DNA of 64,000 bases from Dechloromonas hankyongensis (GTDB lineage Bacteria; Pseudomonadota; Gammaproteobacteria; Burkholderiales; Rhodocyclaceae). A program made the translations under genes and the position numbers. Numbering within the stretch: the stretch's first letter is position 1; every line of letters starts with the position of its first letter. The notes under the pieces are model-generated. The model was not told where the DNA came from, ran no database searches, and worked only from the letters and a program-made list of their open reading frames with translations. Positions 45,495 to 54,062 of this stretch are shown here, one piece after another. The stretch covers positions 558,001 to 622,000 of the forward strand of contig NZ_JAKLTN010000002.1 of NCBI RefSeq assembly GCF_022012295.1, written 5' to 3'.

Positions 45495-45968
45495 TCACCG
45501 GGTCAGGGTATTCGGCTGCCAGGCATAGTCGCGAAAGGCGGCCAAGGCTTCGCGCAGATCTTGGTCTTGGCGCAATTCGAAGGCGTTGAATCCGCAGTGA
45601 TTCAGGAAGTAGAGCTGATCGCGCAAAATGTCGCCAACTGCGCGTAATTGGCCGGTAAACCCATAGCGGCTGCGCAACAGTCGACCGACGGAATAGCCTC
45701 TGCCATCGGCGAAGCTGGGAAAGCGGATGGCGACCAGAGCGAGTTGCTCCAGATAGGGCAACACCGTTTCCGGTGCATCGTCCGGCCCGATCAGAACCCC
45801 CAGGCGTGCGCCGGAGGCCAGCAAGCGCTCGGCATGCTCGACATAGGTTGGCAGCGGCAGGATTCGTCCTTTTGCCGTGGCAGGCAGGTCAATGAGCGCG
45901 GCATCCGCTTCGTCCCAGGCTAGCCAGGCGTCCTCGACAATCCGCCCGTCTTCAATGATTTGCTTCAT
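45495..45968 (-). CDS. DUF934 protein associated with sulfite reductase
   Basis: A 157-residue protein with the DUF934 features: the acidic N-terminal half, FPSFADGRGYSVGRLLRSRYGF and GDILRDQLYFLNHCGFNAFEL. This family is nearly always next to cysI-type genes in proteobacteria and is thought to assist assimilatory sulfite reduction. It overlaps the reductase gene by 17 bases, so translation is coupled. cysH, cysD and cysN are not in the window. Confidence 0.88.
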   Translation of the reverse strand: MKQIIEDGRIVEDAWLAWDEADAALIDLPATAKGRILPLPTYVEHAERLLASGARLGVLIGPDDAPETVLPYLEQLALVAIRFPSFADGRGYSVGRLLRSRYGFTGQLRAVGDILRDQLYFLNHCGFNAFELRQDQDLREALAAFRDYAWQPNTLTR

Positions 45969-47622
45969 GCGTGCTCCCGTAGACGGCGATCTTGAATGGG
46001 CCGAGGCCAACGCGTTCGACGGTGTCGATGAACAGCTCGTCCTCGTTGCGCAGCCGGACATAGGTCTCAAGCAGTGTCTCTATCGTTGCCGGGATATCCG
46101 CCGCGGCGAATGAAGGGCCGATCACCCGGCCGATGTTCGAACGGTTCCCCTCACGCCCTCCGAGCGTGATCTGGTACCACTCCTCGTTGTTCTTATCGAC
46201 GCCGAGAATGCCGATGTGGCCGATGTGGTGATGGCCGCAGGCATTCACGCAACCGGAGATATTGAGTTCCAGCGGCCCCAGGTCGAAGAGATAGTCGAGC
46301 CGGTCGAAGCGTTCCTGTATGGCCTTGGCGACGGGAATCGATTTGGCGTTGGCCAGCGAGCAGAAATCGCCGCCCGGGCAGCACACAACATCGGTCAGCA
46401 AGCCGGCGTTGGCCGTCGCCAAACCATGGGCGCTGGCGATGACCCACAGCTTGAACAGGTCGTTGTGGGCGACATGCGGCAGGATCAGGTTCTGTTCGTG
46501 CGTGACCCGGATTTCCCCGGCGCTGAAACGCTCGGCCAGGTCGGCAACGACATCCATTTGGTCGGCTGTGGCATCGCCGGGCGGCACGCCGGTCTTCTTG
46601 AGCGTCAGCGTAACGATCCGGTAGCCGGCCTCGCGATGCAAGGCTACGTTGCGCTCCACCCAGCGCAAATAGGCCCGGTTGTGGCGCAGGGCTTCGAGAC
46701 TGGCCGGGTCGTGCGGCAAGCGGTCTGCGTAGCGAGGACCGGCAAAGAAAGCCTCCATGGTGCCAAAGCCTGCCGGCGAAATAGTATTGGGGCCATTCCG
46801 GGAATAGGCCCACTCGCTTTCCACCTCGCGGGAAAAGCCTTCCAGCGTCAGGTCCTTGACCAGTATCTTGATGCGGGCCTTGTATTTGTTGTCGCGCCGA
46901 CCGTAGCGGTTGTAGACGCGCAGGATGGCCTCGAAATAGTTGAGCAATTCGGCGCGCGGCAAAAAGGCCTTGAGGCATTGCCCGACCATCGGCGTCCGGC
47001 CCAGGCCGCCGCCGACATGAATCTCGAATCCCGGCTGGCCATCGGCATCGAGCCGGGCCAGTGCGCCGATGTCGTGAAAGCGGACCGCGGCGCGATCCTC
47101 CTCACCGCCGGCAATGGCGATCTTGAACTTGCGGGGCAGGAACAGGAACTCCGGCGCCAGCGTCGACCACTGGCGGACGATTTCGCAATACGGCCGCGGA
47201 TCGAAAATCTCGTCGTCGGCGACGCCGGCAAACTGGTCGGTGGTGATGTTGCGTATGCAATTGCCGGAGGTCTGGATGGCATGCATCTGCACCTTGGCCA
47301 GCTCGGCCAGGATGTCCGGCACCTCGGCCAGGCGTACCCAGTTGAACTGGATGTTGCAACGGGTGGTGAAATGCCCGTAGCCACGGTCCCAGGTGCGGGC
47401 GATGCGGGCCAGCGCCCGCAACTGGTGGCTGGCCAGCGTGCCGTAGGGAATGGCAACGCGCAGCATCGGCGACTGGCGCTGGACGTACAGCCCGTTCTGC
47501 AGGCGCAGGGGGCGAAAGTCGTCCTCGCTGAGGCTGCCGTTCAGGAAGCGCCGGGTCTGGTCGCGGAAGACGGAAACCCGGTCATCCACCAGGCGTTGAT
47601 CGATTTCGTTATAGCGATACAT
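45952..47622 (-). CDS. cysI: Siroheme nitrite/sulfite reductase, hemoprotein subunit (CysI type)
   Basis: A 556-residue siroheme and [4Fe-4S] enzyme with two ferredoxin-like nitrite/sulfite reductase half domains and two four-iron binding domains. Cluster ligands are visible as CCPGGDFCSLA and GCVNACGHHH; the siroheme-pocket TTRCNIQFNWVRL is also present. With DUF934 adjacent, assimilatory sulfite reduction is the likelier role; nitrite reduction cannot be excluded from sequence. Confidence 0.88.
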   Translation of the reverse strand: MYRYNEIDQRLVDDRVSVFRDQTRRFLNGSLSEDDFRPLRLQNGLYVQRQSPMLRVAIPYGTLASHQLRALARIARTWDRGYGHFTTRCNIQFNWVRLAEVPDILAELAKVQMHAIQTSGNCIRNITTDQFAGVADDEIFDPRPYCEIVRQWSTLAPEFLFLPRKFKIAIAGGEEDRAAVRFHDIGALARLDADGQPGFEIHVGGGLGRTPMVGQCLKAFLPRAELLNYFEAILRVYNRYGRRDNKYKARIKILVKDLTLEGFSREVESEWAYSRNGPNTISPAGFGTMEAFFAGPRYADRLPHDPASLEALRHNRAYLRWVERNVALHREAGYRIVTLTLKKTGVPPGDATADQMDVVADLAERFSAGEIRVTHEQNLILPHVAHNDLFKLWVIASAHGLATANAGLLTDVVCCPGGDFCSLANAKSIPVAKAIQERFDRLDYLFDLGPLELNISGCVNACGHHHIGHIGILGVDKNNEEWYQITLGGREGNRSNIGRVIGPSFAAADIPATIETLLETYVRLRNEDELFIDTVERVGLGPFKIAVYGSTHEANH

Positions 47623-47630
47623 GGCGGGAA

Positions 47631-49034
47631 TCAGTTGGGGAGTTGCGGCAAGGCGAAGCTGCTTTTCTCGACGACCTGGACGGCCGGGTCATCGCTGGCT
47701 ACGATCACGAAATCCATGGGCCGGATACCCGACAGACCGCTGTCGGCAGGCGCCGCCACCGTCAGGGAAATCGGGCGAATGCTGCCCGGATCGGCGGCAA
47801 AGCTGTCCTGGCCGACGATCCGGGCGCCGGGAATGCCGCTTACCCGAATGACGAATTGACGTGGCACTTCGGACAGGTTCATCAGCTTGAGGGTGTAGGC
47901 GTTTTCGATCAGCCCTTCCGAGCTTTCCCGCAGCAAGGCGCCGCGGTCGCGCAGCACGTCGACCAGCAGCAGCGACCGCTGGCTCAAGGTCCACCCACCC
48001 AGGCCGCAGAAAACCAGCAGCAGTGCGGCATAAACCCCGACCCGCGGCCGGGCGAACCATGGCTGCTGCTTCTCCGGCGCCGCCAGTTCGTTCTCGGAGG
48101 CAAAGCGGATCAGCCCGCGCGCCACGCCGATCTTGTCCATGACCTGGTCGCAGGCGTCGATGCACAGTCCGCAATTGATGCACTGATACTGCAAGCCATC
48201 ACGGATGTCGATGCCGGTCGGGCAGACCTGGACGCAAATCCCGCAATCGATGCAATCCCCGGTTTTCCCGGTCTGGCGCCGGTTGCTGCGCGCTTCGCCG
48301 CGTGTGCGGTCATAGGCCACGTTGCGCGTCGCCGGGTCGAACATCACTCCCTGGAAGCGGGAATACGGGCACATGTGCTGGCACACCGCCTCGCGCGCCA
48401 GGCCGGCCTGGACATAGGTGAAGGCGGCGTAGAAGATGAGCCAGAAGGCCTCCCACGGCCCGGTTCGCAGGCCGGCGATGGTCGGCAGCAATTCACGGAT
48501 CGGGGTGAAGTATCCGACGAAGCTGATCGCGGTCCAGCCTGCCACCAGCGCCCAGATGCCGTGCTTCGCCGTCTTGATCAGCAACTTCCTGGCGCTGAGC
48601 GGACTGCCATCCAGCCGCAGACGGGCCAGATGATCGCCTTCGACGCGTGCCTCGATCCAGGTGAAGATGCTCGTATAGACCGTCTGCGGGCAGGCAAAGC
48701 CGCAAAACAGGCGTCCGGCGAGCGCGGTGACCAGGAACAGCGCCGTCGCCGCAATGATCAGCACGAAGGCCAGCAACAGGGCATCCTGCGGCCAGAGTAC
48801 CAGGCCAAACAGATAGAGCTTTTCGTGCGCAATATCGAACAGGACCGCCTGGCGGACCGTCCCTTCGCTTTCCCAGTTCAACCAGCACAAGCCATAGAAG
48901 ATGGTCTGGGTGAACCACACCATGCCCCAGCGCAGGCTGTTGAACCGCCCATCTACCGCCTTGGCGTGAATCTTTCCCTTCTTCCGATAGAGTTCCAGCT
49001 TCGCTTCGCGTACCTTGCTGACTGCCCCGCCCAT
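47631..49034 (-). CDS. ccoG: Cytochrome c oxidase accessory protein CcoG (FixG/RdxA)
   Basis: A 467-residue polyferredoxin membrane protein needed for cbb3 oxidase maturation. CGFACPQTVYTSIF and the double ferredoxin motif CIDCGICVQVCPTGIDI / CINCGLCIDACDQ bind [4Fe-4S] clusters; about five transmembrane helices and a C-terminal immunoglobulin-like domain complete it. It is encoded just upstream of the sulfite reductase gene rather than with ccoNOPQ, eight bases apart, perhaps as one transcript. Confidence 0.93.
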   Translation of the reverse strand: MGGAVSKVREAKLELYRKKGKIHAKAVDGRFNSLRWGMVWFTQTIFYGLCWLNWESEGTVRQAVLFDIAHEKLYLFGLVLWPQDALLLAFVLIIAATALFLVTALAGRLFCGFACPQTVYTSIFTWIEARVEGDHLARLRLDGSPLSARKLLIKTAKHGIWALVAGWTAISFVGYFTPIRELLPTIAGLRTGPWEAFWLIFYAAFTYVQAGLAREAVCQHMCPYSRFQGVMFDPATRNVAYDRTRGEARSNRRQTGKTGDCIDCGICVQVCPTGIDIRDGLQYQCINCGLCIDACDQVMDKIGVARGLIRFASENELAAPEKQQPWFARPRVGVYAALLLVFCGLGGWTLSQRSLLLVDVLRDRGALLRESSEGLIENAYTLKLMNLSEVPRQFVIRVSGIPGARIVGQDSFAADPGSIRPISLTVAAPADSGLSGIRPMDFVIVASDDPAVQVVEKSSFALPQLPN

Positions 49035-49142
49035 GTCGATATCCTTGCTGTCTGAATGGGCATCAGTAAATCACCAAGGGCTGGCCGATAACAGTTGCAG
49101 GGCATCACATTTTCAATAGGCACAGATACCACCTTCAGCCTC

Positions 49143-50555
49143 TCAGCAGAGGCTGGCGACCAGCTGCCCTAGCGTCGCGATGGCCTGCTGCACGGCTTCG
49201 GTCTGCGGATGGCCGAAATTGAGCCGGATGCAGTTGCCGAACTCCTTCTTGGCCGAAAAGATCGGCCCCGGCGCCAGGCTGATTCCCTGGTCCAAGGCCA
49301 TGCGGTGCAGCCTGAGCGCATCGACCGACTCGGGCAACTCCAGCCAGACGAAATAGCCGCCGGCCGGCCGGGCCAGCCGGGTGTCGCGCGGGAAGTGGCG
49401 CTCCACCGCCTCGATCAACAGCGACTCCTGGACGGACAATTGCTGCCGCAAGCGCCGCAGGTGGTGATCGTAGCCGCCGTGCTTGAGGTATTCGGCCACC
49501 GCGATCTGGACTGGAACCGTCGTCGCCAACGTGGTGGACAGCTTGAGACGAACGATCTTTTCGGCATAGCGCCCGGCGGCCACCCAGCCCAGGCGATACC
49601 CCGGCGCCAGGCACTTGGAGAAGGACGAAATGTGCATGACATGATCGGCTCGGGCCGCCGCTTTGCTGCACAGCGGCGGCTGCGGATCGAAATAAAGCTC
49701 GTTGTAGACGTCGTCCTCGATCAGCGGAACATCGTGGCGAGCCAGCAAGTCGATCAGGTATTTCTTTCTGTCCTCGCTTACCAGGCTGCCGGTCGGATTA
49801 CCGAAATTGAGCATGAGCAGGCAGGCCTTGATCGGATGATGGCGCAGGGCATCCTCCAAGGCCTCGATGCTGATCCCCTCGCGCGGATGCGACGGGATTT
49901 CGATCACCTTGAGGCCGAGCCGCTCGCTCGCCTGCAGCCCGGCGTAGAAAGTCGGCGACTCGATGGCGATCAGGTCGCCCGGTTGCGTCACCGCCTGCAG
50001 GCACAGATTGATCCCCTCCATCGCACCTGAGGTGACGACGATTTCGTCGGTGGCGACCGTTGCGCCCCGCGACAGGTAGCGCAGGGCGATCTGGCGCCGC
50101 AATTCCTCGTTGCCCGGCGGCAGGTCGGTCACCGTCGACAGCGGATCGAAGCGCCGCGCCGCCTGGCCGAGAAAGCGCCCGAGCTTGTCGAGCGGGAACA
50201 GGAAGGGACTCGGGAAGCTGGAGCCGAGGGGGACGACGGCCGGGTCCTTGACGCTGTTCAGTATCTGGAAAATGAAGTCACTGACCTGCAGCTCAGTGGA
50301 ATTGCCGACCGGATGGCTCATTTCCGGCTCGTTCAGGCGCTGGCCGAGCCGCGCCCGGACGAAATAGCCGGACTTCGGCCTGGCTTCGATCAGGCCCCGG
50401 CTTTCGAGCAGGTAATACGCCTGCGTCACGGTAACCGGACTGATCGAATGGGTCCGGCACACCTGCCGCACCGACGGCAGGCGATCGCCCGGCCGCAAAA
50501 CCCCGTCACCGATCAGCTTTTCCGTTTCGTAGGCCAGACGCTGATAACGCACCAT
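49143..50555 (-). CDS. MocR/PdxR-type regulator (GntR helix-turn-helix plus aminotransferase domain)
   Basis: A 470-residue fusion. The N-terminal GntR winged helix (GDRLPSVRQVCRTHSISPVTV) is followed by a PLP-binding type I aminotransferase fold; the PLP lysine is in SSFSKCLAPGYRLGW. Start at 50555 is preferred: GGGGGAG lies nine bases upstream, and 14 more N-terminal residues from an earlier ATG are not domain-like. Such regulators control vitamin B6, amino-acid or transport genes; the target here is unknown, and no gene is close by on the other strand. Confidence 0.9.
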   Translation of the reverse strand: MVRYQRLAYETEKLIGDGVLRPGDRLPSVRQVCRTHSISPVTVTQAYYLLESRGLIEARPKSGYFVRARLGQRLNEPEMSHPVGNSTELQVSDFIFQILNSVKDPAVVPLGSSFPSPFLFPLDKLGRFLGQAARRFDPLSTVTDLPPGNEELRRQIALRYLSRGATVATDEIVVTSGAMEGINLCLQAVTQPGDLIAIESPTFYAGLQASERLGLKVIEIPSHPREGISIEALEDALRHHPIKACLLMLNFGNPTGSLVSEDRKKYLIDLLARHDVPLIEDDVYNELYFDPQPPLCSKAAARADHVMHISSFSKCLAPGYRLGWVAAGRYAEKIVRLKLSTTLATTVPVQIAVAEYLKHGGYDHHLRRLRQQLSVQESLLIEAVERHFPRDTRLARPAGGYFVWLELPESVDALRLHRMALDQGISLAPGPIFSAKKEFGNCIRLNFGHPQTEAVQQAIATLGQLVASLC

Positions 50556-50728
50556 GCTGCACCGCTCCCCCAATGACCCTTCACAATTTGGCGCCATGAT
50601 GCATCAAAGAGCGGCGGACGGAATTGATTCATCCTCATTGAAGCGGAGCCAAGCCACTTTTCTGGTTGTCGGTGAAAGCGTGATGGGCCTTCCGGACGCC
50701 TCCAACGGCGAGCCCCAGCTCGCCGCGC

Positions 50729-53620
50729 TCACGGCCACTTGTCGGTTTTTGCTTCCCGCGGCCGGACCACGGCCTCCTGGTACAGGAAGGCATCGCGGAT
50801 ATGCTCGCGCAGATGATCGTCATCCCACGGTTTGTGCAGAAACTTGTAGATGGCACCTTCGTTGACTGCCCGCGTCACCGATTCGAGATCGGTATAGCCG
50901 GACAACACGATGCGTACGGTATCCGGATGCAGATCCTTGACCCGGCTGAGGAAATCGGTGCCCGTCATGTTGGGCATGCGCTGGTCGGCCAGAATGACCT
51001 GGACCGGATGAGTGGCCAGCAATTCCAGGCCCTCCAGACCACTCCCGGCCGACAGGATTCGATACCCCTCGCGGCGCAACAGTCTGGTCAGCGACGAGAT
51101 GACGCCCGGGTCGTCGTCGACCAGCAACAGTGTCCGTCCCTCTTTTTCCTCCAGCGTCCTGGCATAGGGCAGACATTTTCCGTCCTGCAACAGGCCCAGA
51201 AACTGGTCGGCCGGCAGCGGCTTGGCGAAGAAATATCCCTGCATCTGATCGCAGTCTTTCGACTTCAGGTAGCCCAGTTGCGCTTCGGTTTCCACCCCTT
51301 CCGCCACGACGCTCAGGCGCATGCGATGGGCCAGATCGATGATCGACACGGCGATCATCGCCGCTTCCGGCTCGACGACGATATTGCGTACGAAGGACTG
51401 ATCGATCTTCAGCGTATCGATCGGGAAACGGCTCAGATAGGCAAAGCCGGAATAGCCGGTACCGAAGTCATCGAGCGACAGCTTGACGCCGATCTGCTTC
51501 AGCCGGTGCAGGATGGCGATTGTCCGCTCGGGGTCCTCCATCAGCATGCTTTCGGTGACTTCCAGTTCCAGGCATTGGGCCGGTATGCCGTGCCGATGCA
51601 AGGCATCGGAGACCACGCCATGAAAATCCCCGGCGAAGAACTGCCGCGCCGACACATTGACTGCCAGACACAGATCGCCCCATCCCGCGTCCCGCCAACT
51701 CCGCAGCTGACGACAGGCTTCGTCAATCACCCAGGCGCCCAGGGAAACGATCAGCCCCGACTTTTCGGCCAAGGGAATGAAGTTGGCCGGGCTTTCCAAC
51801 GTGCCGTTCTCCCGGCGCCAACGGATCAAGGCTTCCGCGCCGCAAACCAGCCCGTTGCGCAGGTCGACTTTGGCTTGATAATGCAACACGAACTCGCCCC
51901 GCTCCAGTGCCCGGCGCACCGCCCTTTCCAGATCAAGCAGTGCCAAGGCCCGGGCATTCATGTCGGCCGTATAGAAGCAGAAACAGTTACGCCCCTGCTC
52001 CTTGGCTTGGTACATGGCCGTATCGGCATTGCGCAGCAATTCGGTGGCGCTCACGCTGTCTTCCGGATAGACGCTGATGCCGATACTGGCGCTGACATAA
52101 GCTTCGTTGTCCCCGTCCAGCGGGAAAGGCGGGGTCAGCACAGCCAGCAAATCCCGTGCGATGCCGGCAGCCTCCTCCGGCAGGCCGATGGGTTCGAGCA
52201 CTACCAGAAACTCGTCGCCACCGAAACGGCCCAGCGTATCGTCATCCTTGACGCGCGACTGCAAACGATGGGCCACATCGACGAGAAGCTGATCGCCAAT
52301 CCGGTGGCCCAGGCTGTCATTGACCGTCTTGAAGCGATCCAGGTCGATGAACAGCAAGGCCAGCCGATTGCCGTGCCGCGATGCCCTTTCCAGGGCGTGA
52401 TCGAGGCGGGATTGCAGCAGCAGGCGGTTGGGCAGCCCGGTCAGCGGATCGTAGTGGGCCAGCCGCGACAATTGCGCTTCGCTGCGCTTGATCTGGCTGA
52501 TGTCGGAGAAAACGCTGACGTAGTGAGTGGGATCGCCGCGGGCATCGTTGACCGTCGTCAGGGTCATCCAGCATGGGAAAATCTCACCGTTCTTTCGCCG
52601 GTTCCAGATTTCGCCCTGCCATTGTCCGGTCTGCAAAAGACTGGCCCACAAGGCCTGGTAGAACTCGGGGCCGTGGCGCCCGGACTGCATCATGCGCGGA
52701 TTCTCGCCCAGCGCATCCTGTTCGCTGTAACCGGTAATGTCGCTGTAGGCCTTGTTGACCGCCAGGATGTTGGCGTCGAGGTCAGCGATCACCACGCCAT
52801 CGCGGGTGCTCTCGAAAACGGTAGCCGCCTGGCGCAGTTTTTCCTGATCCCTGCGGCTCTCGGTAATGTCCTCGGCGACGCCGACGTAGCGCTCGGGAAA
52901 GCGAGAGGTCGCGGCTACCGGAAAACCGCAGTTGCGGACCCAGCGCACGCTCCCATCGTCCCGCAACAGCCGGTATTCGTGGTCGAACGGCTCGCTGGCC
53001 AGTTGTGCGGCTTGAATGGCTTCGCGCACCCTGGGCCGATCTTCCGGATGAATGGCATCGAGGAATGAACGGGGGTTTTGGTAAAGCGACGCGCAGCTGC
53101 GCCTCCACAGCGTCTCGTAGGCCGGACTGACGTAGAAGATTTCCGTCCGCGCGAAGTCGACCATCCAGATGACCTCGGTGATGGTCGCAGCGATCAGGCG
53201 AAAGCGCTCCTCGCTTTCCTGCAGGGCGCACTCGGCGACACGCCTGGCCTTGCGCTCGGTGCTGTCGCGCAAACTCCTTTCGAGGGCCGGGCACAGCCGG
53301 GCCAGGTTGTCTTTGAGGACGAAATCCCAGACCCCGTCCTTGAGCAGTTCGACGGCCGTCTCCTCGCCGATCGATCCGGAAATCAGGATGATCGGGATGT
53401 CGGGTAAATGCACCAGACTGCTCAGAATTTCGCGAAATGGAAGCCCGGGCACCTTGTAGTCGGTCAGAACGGCATTCCATTCCTTTTCGCCCAGCGCTTT
53501 GGTCAGATCCTCTGCGCTCTCCACTCGGGTAATGTTCGCCGCCACGCCCTGTTGCTGGAGATGGCGCACGACCAGGCGAAAGTCAGCCGGATTGTCCTCG
53601 ATGTACAGCAGATCAAGCAT
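50729..53620 (-). CDS. Multi-domain signalling protein REC-PAS-PAS-GGDEF-EAL-REC
   Basis: A 963-residue protein with a receiver (LLYIEDNPADFRLVVRHL), two PAS domains (about 130-250 and 265-385), GGDEF (RFGGDEFLVVLE, about 395-560), EAL (GAEALIRWRR, SLDDFGTGYSGFAYL, QGYFFAKPL, about 570-825) and a second receiver (LLLVDDDPGVISSLTRLL, about 845-960) with the KPWDDDHL end seen in RpfG-type receivers. Both the cyclase and phosphodiesterase motifs look intact, so it could make and degrade cyclic di-GMP. It overlaps the response regulator gene by eight bases. Confidence 0.92.
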   Translation of the reverse strand: MLDLLYIEDNPADFRLVVRHLQQQGVAANITRVESAEDLTKALGEKEWNAVLTDYKVPGLPFREILSSLVHLPDIPIILISGSIGEETAVELLKDGVWDFVLKDNLARLCPALERSLRDSTERKARRVAECALQESEERFRLIAATITEVIWMVDFARTEIFYVSPAYETLWRRSCASLYQNPRSFLDAIHPEDRPRVREAIQAAQLASEPFDHEYRLLRDDGSVRWVRNCGFPVAATSRFPERYVGVAEDITESRRDQEKLRQAATVFESTRDGVVIADLDANILAVNKAYSDITGYSEQDALGENPRMMQSGRHGPEFYQALWASLLQTGQWQGEIWNRRKNGEIFPCWMTLTTVNDARGDPTHYVSVFSDISQIKRSEAQLSRLAHYDPLTGLPNRLLLQSRLDHALERASRHGNRLALLFIDLDRFKTVNDSLGHRIGDQLLVDVAHRLQSRVKDDDTLGRFGGDEFLVVLEPIGLPEEAAGIARDLLAVLTPPFPLDGDNEAYVSASIGISVYPEDSVSATELLRNADTAMYQAKEQGRNCFCFYTADMNARALALLDLERAVRRALERGEFVLHYQAKVDLRNGLVCGAEALIRWRRENGTLESPANFIPLAEKSGLIVSLGAWVIDEACRQLRSWRDAGWGDLCLAVNVSARQFFAGDFHGVVSDALHRHGIPAQCLELEVTESMLMEDPERTIAILHRLKQIGVKLSLDDFGTGYSGFAYLSRFPIDTLKIDQSFVRNIVVEPEAAMIAVSIIDLAHRMRLSVVAEGVETEAQLGYLKSKDCDQMQGYFFAKPLPADQFLGLLQDGKCLPYARTLEEKEGRTLLLVDDDPGVISSLTRLLRREGYRILSAGSGLEGLELLATHPVQVILADQRMPNMTGTDFLSRVKDLHPDTVRIVLSGYTDLESVTRAVNEGAIYKFLHKPWDDDHLREHIRDAFLYQEAVVRPREAKTDKWP

Positions 53621-54062
53621 TTGCCATCTCCGGCGGCGGCTCGTTCATCTGCCACCAGTATCGACCCAGTTGGATCAAGGTATCGGTGTAGCGGTCGAAT
53701 TCGACCGGCTTGCGCACGAAGCTGTTGGCGCCGTCCCGGTAGCTTCTCAGCCGGTCGCCTTCGTCGTCACTGGAGGTCAGCATGACGATCGGCAACAGGC
53801 GGGTGCTGGGGTGGGCGCGCAAGCGCGCCAGCACCTCGAGACCGGATAATTTGGGGAGCCCGATATCCAGCAGCACCGCCACCGGCAGTCCGGTTCCGCG
53901 CAGCCGGGCAAAATTGCCTTCCCGGAACAGGTAGTCCAGCGCCTCCTGACCATCGCGGACGACATCGACGGCGATGGCTAGGTCGATCTTGCCTAGGGCC
54001 CGCATGGCCAGTTTCTCATCCTGCGCATTGTCTTCAACCAAGAGCAGGGTGTGCGCTGTCAT
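53613..54062 (-). CDS. Single-domain response regulator, Rcp1-like
   Basis: A 149-residue receiver. Acidic pocket EDNAQDE, phosphoacceptor in [11 protein letters not shown], the conserved threonine in VMLTSS and lysine in VRKPVEF are all present. The extended acidic loops and C-terminal helix match the Rcp1 group that works with phytochrome-type kinases. The start at 54062 overlaps the kinase gene stop by four bases. It probably relays phosphate between the kinase upstream and the cyclic di-GMP protein downstream. Confidence 0.9.
   Translation of the reverse strand: MTAHTLLLVEDNAQDEKLAMRALGKIDLAIAVDVVRDGQEALDYLFREGNFARLRGTGLPVAVLLDIGLPKLSGLEVLARLRAHPSTRLLPIVMLTSSDDEGDRLRSYRDGANSFVRKPVEFDRYTDTLIQLGRYWWQMNEPPPEMANA

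Noticed and set aside
46216..47859. 547-codon frame antisense to cysI and ccoG
   Set aside because: No start signal or family resemblance; the opposite strand holds intact reductase motifs.
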